Positions 6,248 to 11,942 of a stretch of DNA of 11,942 bases are shown here, piece after piece (position 1 is the first letter of the stretch; every line of letters begins with the position of its first letter). The notes below the pieces were generated by a model that was not told the origin of the DNA, ran no database searches, and worked only from the letters and a program-made list of their open reading frames with translations. This DNA comes from JBBDWK01 sp040902885 (GTDB lineage: Bacteria; Acidobacteriota; Terriglobia; Bryobacterales; Bryobacteraceae), in the NCBI GenBank assembly GCA_040902885.1, contig JBBDWK010000105.1, positions 1 through 11,942 of the forward strand, in the 5' to 3' direction. A program made the translations under genes and the position numbers.

Positions 6248-7498
6248 GTGCGTTGGCGACTGCTGATCCCGATAGCGCTTGCCGCAGCCCTTATGGCCGC
6301 GGATGGCGACGGCTCGACTCCGCTTCATTGGGCCAGCTATCGCGACGATCTGGAAAGCGCCGAACGGCTGATTCGCGCCGGCGCGAATGTGAACGCGGCG
6401 AACGATCTCGGCGCCACGCCGCTTTGGGCTGCGAGCCAGAACGGGAGTGCGGCGATGGTCCGGCGACTCCTGGAAGCCGGGGCGAACCCGAACGCCGCGC
6501 TCCTGCTTGGTGAGACGCCGGTAATGGTGGCCGCCCGTTCGGGGTATCCGGAGATCGTCGAACAGCTTGTCGCAAAAGGCGCGAACGTGAACGCGCGCGC
6601 CGCGCGGGGCCAGACGGCCCTCATGTGGGCTGTCGCGCAGAAGCACCCCGATGTAGTGAAAGTGCTGCTTGCGCAGGGTGCGGACGTGCATGCCCGCTCG
6701 GAAGTCTGGAGCGACATGATGGCTGTGCCGCCGCACGGATATCCGGGATATAACCGGATGATCCCGCACGGGGGCAATACCGCCCTGCTGTTTGCGGCGC
6801 GCGTGGGCGATTTGCCGTCGGCGCGGCTCCTGGTAGCCGCGGGCGCCAACGTGAACGACGCAGACGCGTGGGGCGTCACCGCAACCGTTCTTGCGGCTCA
6901 CTCCGGTTATCGGGAGCTGATGGAGTTTCTCCTCGAAAAAGGCGCAGATCCCAACTTGGCTGCGGCTGGTTTTGCCGCACTCCACGGGGCGATCATGCGG
7001 CGGGATGAAAAGATGGTGAGCGCTCTCCTCTCGCATGGCGCAGATCCGAACACTCCCCTTCGCACCTGGACACCTACCCGCCGTTCGTCGAAGGACTTCC
7101 ATTTCGCGCCGGCATTGGTTGGCGCGACGCCGTTCTGGCTAGCCGCCCGTTTCACTCAGCCCAGCGCCATGCGCCTGCTGGTGAAGCATGGCGCCGATCC
7201 GCTGCTCGTGCACCATTCCGATTACGTGGTGGCAGAAGGTTTCGAGCACCGGACAGATTCGACAACGGCGCTGATGGCGGCCGTGGGGATGGGCACCGGT
7301 ACGGCATGGGTTCAGCCCGCCCCCGCGGAGCGCGAAGCTCTGACCCTCGAAACCGTTAAGGTGGCGGTGGAGCTTGGCGTAGATGTTAATGCCAAAAATA
7401 CGGGCGGCCGCACGGCGCTCGACGCAGCCAAGGCCCTGCGCTACGATAGCGTGGTTAAATTTCTGATGGCGAGGGGCGCCAGATCTGGCAGCTCCTAA
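6248..7498 (+). CDS. Exported ankyrin-repeat protein
   Basis: 416 residues. The GTG at 6248 is five bases after the DUF1552 stop, so the two are translationally close and surely one operon; no strong ribosome binding site is visible. Residues 1-18 (MRWRLLIPIALAAALMAA) form a signal peptide. The rest is about ten ankyrin repeats with the usual TPLHWAS...GANVNA pattern, for example GATPLWAASQNGSAAMVRRL and GQTALMWAVAQKHPDVVKVL. There are non-repeat loops between repeats 4 and 5 (containing AVPPHGYPGYNRMIPHGG), after repeat 7 (RTWTPTRRSSKDFHF) and after repeat 8. Ankyrin repeats bind proteins, so this is probably a periplasmic scaffold or partner for the cytochrome or DUF1552 protein; that is inference from gene order. 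Its stop overlaps that of the opposing creatininase gene. Confidence 0.92.
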   Translation: MRWRLLIPIALAAALMAADGDGSTPLHWASYRDDLESAERLIRAGANVNAANDLGATPLWAASQNGSAAMVRRLLEAGANPNAALLLGETPVMVAARSGYPEIVEQLVAKGANVNARAARGQTALMWAVAQKHPDVVKVLLAQGADVHARSEVWSDMMAVPPHGYPGYNRMIPHGGNTALLFAARVGDLPSARLLVAAGANVNDADAWGVTATVLAAHSGYRELMEFLLEKGADPNLAAAGFAALHGAIMRRDEKMVSALLSHGADPNTPLRTWTPTRRSSKDFHFAPALVGATPFWLAARFTQPSAMRLLVKHGADPLLVHHSDYVVAEGFEHRTDSTTALMAAVGMGTGTAWVQPAPAEREALTLETVKVAVELGVDVNAKNTGGRTALDAAKALRYDSVVKFLMARGARSGSS

Positions 7499-8268
7499 CG
7501 CTTGCCCGCGATCAGCCGGCGAATCTCCTCAACCCCGTAGTCCACCTTCATATCGAAAACCCGCTTCCCTAGCTCCGCTGAAGACTTTCGTGGATCGCCG
7601 ACGATGCCATTATCGGGGCTTCCAGTCACTAGGCGGTCTTTGCGGACGTATTCGTCGCCGCCGAGGTACATCAACTGGGATGTATCGGGAATGCTGGCGT
7701 GGGTTCCTACCGGGAGTTGGTGCTGCTTCAGCCAGGCGTTGAAGTCCTCACGGGCCTTTTTGTAGACCGAGCCGCAGAAGTACACATGTACACCTTGCGG
7801 GGCGTAGCGGGTATCGAGCGTGCGGGCCAGGGTGGCGAGTTCCTGTTGGCCTCCGCCATGGTCGCCCATGAGCACTATATTCCGGAAACCGTTGGTGACC
7901 ATGCTGGCGACCACCACTTCGTTCACCTTGGTGTAAAGATCGGGCGAGAGATCGACGGAGCCCGGCGTCTTGGGGTTGAGGTGGGAGCCAGCCGGCGAGA
8001 AAGGCAGTACGGGAGCTACCAAGGCATTGCCAAGACGGCGGGCGATGGCCTCGGCGGTCCGGCGCGCCATGAACGTATGGCCGCCCAGCACTGCCTGAGG
8101 GCCCCGCTGCTCGGTACCGCCATTGAAGATCAGCACCGTGGTCTTGCCCTGCTTGTGGATAGCGTCGTGGATTTCCGCATGAGTCATTCGTTCGATCTCT
8201 ACCTGGCTGGCGCTTTGTGCCATGCACAGGGAGAAAGTCAGAAACGGGAAAGAAATGGCTAGCTTCAT
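7495..8268 (-). CDS. Secreted creatininase-family protein with an altered metal-site motif
   Basis: 257 residues, ATG at 8268 with GGGAG five bases upstream. Residues 1-20 are a signal peptide ending near MAQSA, so it acts in the periplasm. The creatininase fold is shown by GGTEQRGPQAVLGGHTF (50-66), VLMGDHGGGQQEL (132-144, the GHGGN-like ligand motif) and THASIPDTSQLMYL (189-202, in place of HAGE.ETS). Classical creatininases have E-x-H ... D ligands in EQHGPHLPLGTD. A known subgroup has EQNGPHMALGKHN, and this protein belongs nearer that subgroup but carries R55, Q58 and G63 where N, H and K are usual; E53, H64, H137 and D195 are kept. It may bind metal differently or hydrolyse an amide other than creatinine. 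It lies 26 bases after the TonB receptor on the same strand, probably one operon. Substrate unknown. Confidence 0.88.
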   Translation of the reverse strand: MKLAISFPFLTFSLCMAQSASQVEIERMTHAEIHDAIHKQGKTTVLIFNGGTEQRGPQAVLGGHTFMARRTAEAIARRLGNALVAPVLPFSPAGSHLNPKTPGSVDLSPDLYTKVNEVVVASMVTNGFRNIVLMGDHGGGQQELATLARTLDTRYAPQGVHVYFCGSVYKKAREDFNAWLKQHQLPVGTHASIPDTSQLMYLGGDEYVRKDRLVTGSPDNGIVGDPRKSSAELGKRVFDMKVDYGVEEIRRLIAGKR

Positions 8269-8273
8269 AGTCG

Positions 8274-8278
8274 CTCCC
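8274..8278 (-). promoter_or_regulatory. Ribosome binding site of the creatininase-family gene
   Basis: GGGAG on the minus strand, five bases before the ATG at 8268, inside the 26-base space after the receptor gene. It supports the chosen start. Confidence 0.6.
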
Positions 8279-8294
8279 GGCGATCATACTACCG

Positions 8295-11200
8295 CTAGAA
8301 GGCAAGGCGGAGGCCTAACTGGATCTGGCGAGGCGTGTTTCCCTGCGAGTTGATCACCCCAAATGTCGGCGCTCCGAAAGCGGTTCCCGGCGCACCGAAG
8401 ATCGGCGTGTTGGTAAAGTTGAACGCTTCCGCCCGAACCTGCAAAATAATGCCGCGCTCGTGCAGACGGAAATTCTTGAACAGCGAGAGATCGAGGTTGC
8501 TGTTGCGGGGCTGGCGCACATCCGGAAGAGTCCGCCCGGTGTTGCCGTGGGTGAATGGCGCCGGCTGGCTGAAGACGGACTTGGTGAAATACTCCGCCAG
8601 CCGGTCGGCGATGGGCCCGCTCCGGGCAGCGCTGCCGCCGGTGTTGTTGGGACGCTGGGTGCCATTTACCGGCGCTCCGGCGCCAATGAGCTGACCGAGC
8701 GAGTTCGATGTATTGACGCTGTTCAGAAGCACCAGCGGGATGCCGGAAGAGAAAGTGGCGATTCCGTTGACCTGCCAACCTCCGACAACGGCGTCCATTG
8801 CACGGTTCATCTGGCCGCCCAAGGCTCTCCCTTTTCCGACCGGAAACTCGAAGGTGCCGCTCAACACCAGGCGATGCGCGACATCGTATGTCGCCAGCCC
8901 CCGTTCCGCGCCGCGATCATGCCAGTTCTGAATGTAGGCGTATGGCGGCGTCAGCCCCGTTCCAGACGTGGAAACGTCGTCGATCAACTTGGACCACGTG
9001 TATGCCCCAAGGAAGGAAAGGCCGTTCCGGAAGCGCCTGTCCACGCGAACCTGCATGGAGTGATAGACAGAGCTGCCGATCGAAGCTTTTTCCAGCGCGA
9101 TGATGTTGAATTGGGGATAGGGCCGCAGCAACTGCGCGCGCTGTACTGTAGGACGGCTCAGCGGCGACGCCGGATCCGTGATCGCGCCGAAGAACGGATT
9201 GGGGACCAGCGTCAGCAGGGAGTTCCCCTGCAACAGCGTCTCCGGAGTGAGCTGATTCAAGGCTCCGAAAACCGAAGGGAGGCTGCTGCCCTTGGATCCC
9301 GAATAACCCACCTCGAGCAGCATTCCCGAGACCAGCTCCTTCTGAATATTGAAGTTCCACTGCTGCACATAAGGCGTGCGGTCGTAGAGATTGGGCGATT
9401 GGAAATCGAGGCCTCCAAAGGAGCTCAGCCCCTTGGCACTGCCCGGCGGCAGCGCGAAGCCTTGCGGAAATGGATTGGAGAAGCGGTCGGCCGGGGTAAG
9501 GCCCCCGTCGAGCGAACCTACATATGGAGTGCGCGAGGCGAATCCCGCATTGCCCCCGCCGCCCAGGGTTCCCGCCGCCGTGACGCTGGATGCCGAGAAG
9601 AACATGGCATACCCGCCGCGCAACACCATCTCGCCGGGAACCCTCCAGGCGAAGCCAAAGCGAGGCCCAAAATTGTTCCGATCGGTATAGAACTGCTTCG
9701 GCCGGTCGACGCCCACGAATTCCAGCCCGCCTTTCAGCCGCTCAAAGCCGGGGCTCGGAACCGAGAGGGGACTGTCCACTTCCGGATTGAATACGCTGAG
9801 GCGGTTGTACCGCTCGCTACGTGGAATCTCAATCTCATAGCGCAAGCCCAAATTCAAAGTTAAAGTCTTGGTGACCTTGATGTCGTCTTGAACGAACAAG
9901 CCGTAGTACGGGCTCTGCGTCGAAATGTGGGTATCGTGCGTGGCCGAGCCGCTGGCAGCCGAGCCCAGCAGCAGGGATGCGATCGCGTGCCCTCCGGTCG
10001 GCGTGCCGCGCGTCGGATCCGGTCCCTGGGTGAACCCTTGATTGAAGAGAAACTGGCCGGCGGGAAAATTCCCCTGGAAGAAGTTCGTGCGGTTGATACG
10101 CGCCTGCACGCCAAACTTGATCGATTGCCTGCTCTGGAGGTACGAAAAATTCTGCTGGAAGGTATGGCTTTCCAGGCTGAATCGCGAGTTGAACGATTCG
10201 CCGATCGCGCCGAATCCAGTAACCGTCACAGCCGGGAAACCGCGAGCGTCGCTGATGGCCGCCAGTTCCTGCGGCAGACCCAGTTCGCGGTTGATATCCA
10301 CTCCGAACGAGTGCGACTGGCGATTGGTGAACAGGCGGGCGTATCCGTAGGTAGTCTCGGCCAGAAGGTTGGGCTTCATCGCGAACGAGTAGTTGATGGC
10401 GGCGCTGTGTCCCGGACGCGGGACGGCGCGTGCCCCTGGCTGGCCGATGGTGCCATAGAAGTTCGGATTCACCTGGCGGTAGTCGCGATAGCTCACACGC
10501 CCGTAGATGTTCTGGCGGGGCGATATGACGTGGTCAACCCGCGCATCGAAATTATCGTCGTCCGTCGCGCCGGCAGCGGCGGCGATGAAGTTATTCAGAT
10601 TGGCAGGCCCCTGGCCAGACGTGTTGGGCCGAGGGTAGAAGGTGAGCAGCTTGGCAGCCACCGGATCGATTCGATCCGACGGCAGACGATTGCCCGGAAA
10701 CGGGCCGCGTACAAAAGCGCCCGCCGCATCCCGTGTTGTCGTAAGAGGGTCGTAGAGAACCACCGGCTGCCCGGCGGCATTCAGCGTTCGCGAGAAATCG
10801 CCGCCAATCTGCGCTCCATCTGGAATGGTGGCAGCGGAAGTTCGCTGCGAGCGCTCCCGCAAGCCTTCGTAGCCGCCAAAGAAAAAGGTCCGGTTGCGTC
10901 CGTTGTATGCCTTAGGTATGAAGACTGGACCGCCAAACGTAAAGCCGAACTGGTTCCTCTGGAATGTCCCCAGCTCTTGGCCGGCGCGGTTTAAAAACCA
11001 GTCATTGGAATCCAGTGTGCTGTTACGCAAAAACTCGTACACGCTGCCGTGAAAATCGTTGCTGCCGGACTTGAGAACCACGTTGATCACACCGCCCGTC
11101 GTCCGTCCAAACTCGGCCGAGAAGGAGCTGGTCTGCACCTTGAACTCCTGCACTCGCTCCACGGAGGGCAGAGTTGCGGTGGCAAAGGTTCCCGGGCTGT

Positions 11201-11813
11201 TCTCCGGCACGGTGGAGGGAGCGCCGTCCTGAAGAATCTCGGTGGCCCCGCCGCGGCTCCCGTTTACACTCAGATTGGCAAGCTGTAGAGGGTTATCGCT
11301 GAAGTTCGGTCCTGGCACTACGCCTGCGGTAAGGCCCGCTAAACCGATGGGATTGCGTCCGTTCAGCGGGAGGTCGATAATCTGCCGCGTGCCGATCACC
11401 TGGCCCAGTTCACCGCGCTCGGTCTGGAGCAGCGGAGCGGCGCCGGTTACCTCGACGGTTTCGCTAACCGAGCCAAGCTCGAGCGTCAGGGTGAGGGTCA
11501 CGGACTCTGCTACGTTGACTGTGACATTCGGTCGGGAGATTCTTTTGAAACCCTGCGATTCCGCGGAGACCGTATAGCGGCTCGGCTTTACGGAAACGAA
11601 CCTGGCGAAACCATCGCCGCCCGCCACCTGACTCGCGGCCACGCCAGTCGCTTCGTCCGTGATGGTGACCGCAGCCGCGGCAATGGCCGCCCCGGAAGGA
11701 TCTTGAATGTTGACAACGACAAGGCCGGTTGAAGTCTGCGACGGCAGGTTGGGAACTGATATCGATAGCACTGCCGTAAGAAGAACAAGGGACGGGTTGA
11801 ACTTTCCTGACAT
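8295..11813 (-). CDS. TonB-dependent receptor, Oar-like, with carboxypeptidase regulatory-like N-terminal domain
   Basis: 1172 residues, intact, and of the usual size for acidobacterial receptors of this kind. Residues 1-26 are a signal peptide. Residues about 28-112 form a carboxypeptidase-regulatory/CnaB-like beta-sandwich (VVNIQDPSGAAIAAAAVTIT, then SRYTVSAESQGF). The plug runs from about 117 (ETVEVTGAAPLLQTERGELG) through DLPLNGRN, LSVNGSRGGATEILQDG and FSAEFGRTTGGVINVVLKSG to about 260. The rest is an outer-membrane beta barrel ending in QLGLRLAF, with the terminal phenylalanine needed for outer-membrane insertion. The ATG at 11813 has only a GGGGG run four bases upstream as ribosome binding signal. 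It imports an unknown large or scarce nutrient, probably a glycan or peptide, using TonB energy. The secreted creatininase homologue follows 26 bases downstream. Confidence 0.93.
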   Translation of the reverse strand: MSGKFNPSLVLLTAVLSISVPNLPSQTSTGLVVVNIQDPSGAAIAAAAVTITDEATGVAASQVAGGDGFARFVSVKPSRYTVSAESQGFKRISRPNVTVNVAESVTLTLTLELGSVSETVEVTGAAPLLQTERGELGQVIGTRQIIDLPLNGRNPIGLAGLTAGVVPGPNFSDNPLQLANLSVNGSRGGATEILQDGAPSTVPENSPGTFATATLPSVERVQEFKVQTSSFSAEFGRTTGGVINVVLKSGSNDFHGSVYEFLRNSTLDSNDWFLNRAGQELGTFQRNQFGFTFGGPVFIPKAYNGRNRTFFFGGYEGLRERSQRTSAATIPDGAQIGGDFSRTLNAAGQPVVLYDPLTTTRDAAGAFVRGPFPGNRLPSDRIDPVAAKLLTFYPRPNTSGQGPANLNNFIAAAAGATDDDNFDARVDHVISPRQNIYGRVSYRDYRQVNPNFYGTIGQPGARAVPRPGHSAAINYSFAMKPNLLAETTYGYARLFTNRQSHSFGVDINRELGLPQELAAISDARGFPAVTVTGFGAIGESFNSRFSLESHTFQQNFSYLQSRQSIKFGVQARINRTNFFQGNFPAGQFLFNQGFTQGPDPTRGTPTGGHAIASLLLGSAASGSATHDTHISTQSPYYGLFVQDDIKVTKTLTLNLGLRYEIEIPRSERYNRLSVFNPEVDSPLSVPSPGFERLKGGLEFVGVDRPKQFYTDRNNFGPRFGFAWRVPGEMVLRGGYAMFFSASSVTAAGTLGGGGNAGFASRTPYVGSLDGGLTPADRFSNPFPQGFALPPGSAKGLSSFGGLDFQSPNLYDRTPYVQQWNFNIQKELVSGMLLEVGYSGSKGSSLPSVFGALNQLTPETLLQGNSLLTLVPNPFFGAITDPASPLSRPTVQRAQLLRPYPQFNIIALEKASIGSSVYHSMQVRVDRRFRNGLSFLGAYTWSKLIDDVSTSGTGLTPPYAYIQNWHDRGAERGLATYDVAHRLVLSGTFEFPVGKGRALGGQMNRAMDAVVGGWQVNGIATFSSGIPLVLLNSVNTSNSLGQLIGAGAPVNGTQRPNNTGGSAARSGPIADRLAEYFTKSVFSQPAPFTHGNTGRTLPDVRQPRNSNLDLSLFKNFRLHERGIILQVRAEAFNFTNTPIFGAPGTAFGAPTFGVINSQGNTPRQIQLGLRLAF

Positions 11814-11846
11814 GACGCCCCCAAATAGCGATTTACCGACGAGCAG

Positions 11847-11875
11847 ATTCTATAGGGGGACCGGGTCGATGTCAA
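11847..11875 (-). promoter_or_regulatory. Near-consensus promoter of the TonB receptor operon
   Basis: On the minus strand TTGACA (11870-11875) is followed by exactly 17 bases and TAGAAT (11847-11852), one base from the ideal -10. Transcription would start near 11840, leaving a leader of about 27 bases before the ATG at 11813. No operator-like palindrome is seen. This predicts strong, constitutive-type expression. Confidence 0.65.
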
Positions 11876-11895
11876 GGAAGCGAATTGGGTGTCGC

Positions 11896-11940
11896 TAGCA
11901 TGTGAATTGTCCGGTCCAATTAGCACGTGAGTTGTCCGGT
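11896..11940. repeat. Two 20-base direct repeats, probable insertion-sequence end
   Basis: TAGCATGTGAATTGTCCGGT (11896-11915) and TAGCACGTGAGTTGTCCGGT (11921-11940) match at 18 of 20 positions with a 25-base period. Tandem copies of a short motif beginning near a TGT terminus are typical of IS21-family ends, where the transposase binds repeated sites. No transposase is inside the window, so the element would continue to the right. Other tandem binding sites are possible; the family name is a guess. Confidence 0.45.
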
Positions 11941-11942
11941 TT

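Noticed and set aside
6119..7102. 327-codon minus-strand frame opposite the DUF1552 and ankyrin genes
   Set aside because: Composed of arginine/histidine-rich repeats that mirror the ankyrin codons; not a plausible protein.
6300..7480. Repeated GGCGC(G/C)AA...AACGTGAACG-type DNA strings as a nucleotide repeat array
   Set aside because: They follow the ankyrin repeat period (about 99 bases) and encode the GA(N/D)VN turn, so they are protein repeats, not CRISPR or other DNA repeats.
8460..9863. Long open frame (467 codons) on the plus strand inside the TonB receptor gene
   Set aside because: It is antisense to a clearly coding, high-G+C receptor gene, has an arginine/glutamine-rich composition typical of such shadows, and shows no family pattern or ribosome binding site. 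The same holds for 9888-10994.

Overview
This window looks like a piece of an Acidobacteriota chromosome, most likely Bryobacterales or Candidatus Solibacter-like. The evidence is gene content: a large Oar-like TonB-dependent receptor with an N-terminal carboxypeptidase-regulatory-like domain, a DUF1587/1595/1592/1588/1585 secreted cytochrome next to a Tat-exported DUF1552 protein and an exported ankyrin protein, a secreted creatininase homologue, and a fragment resembling PEP-CTERM-type surface proteins. This taxonomic reading is from family knowledge, not a search. The run of ten N at 4855-4864 shows the sequence is a draft scaffold.

Layout. (1) Positions 1-1112: two small exported proteins on the minus strand, probably co-transcribed from a TTGACA-type promoter at 1029-1057. 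The first is a short protein that looks like the amino-terminal part of a PEP-CTERM-type protein, and the second is a membrane-anchored or secreted protein of unknown function. (2) Positions 1113-2452: an accessory, degraded stretch. It holds a DUF932 (phage/plasmid-like) gene with a good ribosome binding site but broken by a single-base frameshift near 1616, with a replaced carboxyl end. About 375 bases after that contain no recognisable gene. (3) Positions 2453-7498: a plus-strand three-gene operon (DUF1592-type c-type cytochrome, DUF1552, ankyrin repeat), all with export signals and spaced by about 46 and 5 bases. The scaffold gap sits exactly between the arms of a perfect 15-base inverted repeat at the end of the first gene. 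(4) Positions 7495-11813: a minus-strand two-gene operon (TonB-dependent receptor, then secreted creatininase-family protein) running toward the previous operon; the two last genes overlap at their stop codons. A near-consensus promoter (TTGACA, 17 bases, TAGAAT) lies just upstream of the receptor. (5) Positions 11896-11942: two 20-base direct repeats with a 25-base period, probably the end of an insertion sequence continuing past the window.

How the genes may work together. The plus-strand operon encodes a set of periplasmic or cell-surface proteins of unknown function that recurs in Acidobacteriota and Planctomycetota-type genomes; the presence of two CxxCH haem motifs suggests electron transfer or oxidative chemistry outside the cytoplasm. 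The minus-strand operon pairs an outer-membrane importer with a periplasmic amidohydrolase, which is compatible with uptake of a substrate and its hydrolysis, but the substrate cannot be read from the sequence. No defence system, CRISPR array, tRNA or rRNA was seen. The best candidates for something undescribed are the exported cytochrome/DUF1552/ankyrin set and the hairpin repeat hidden by the assembly gap.
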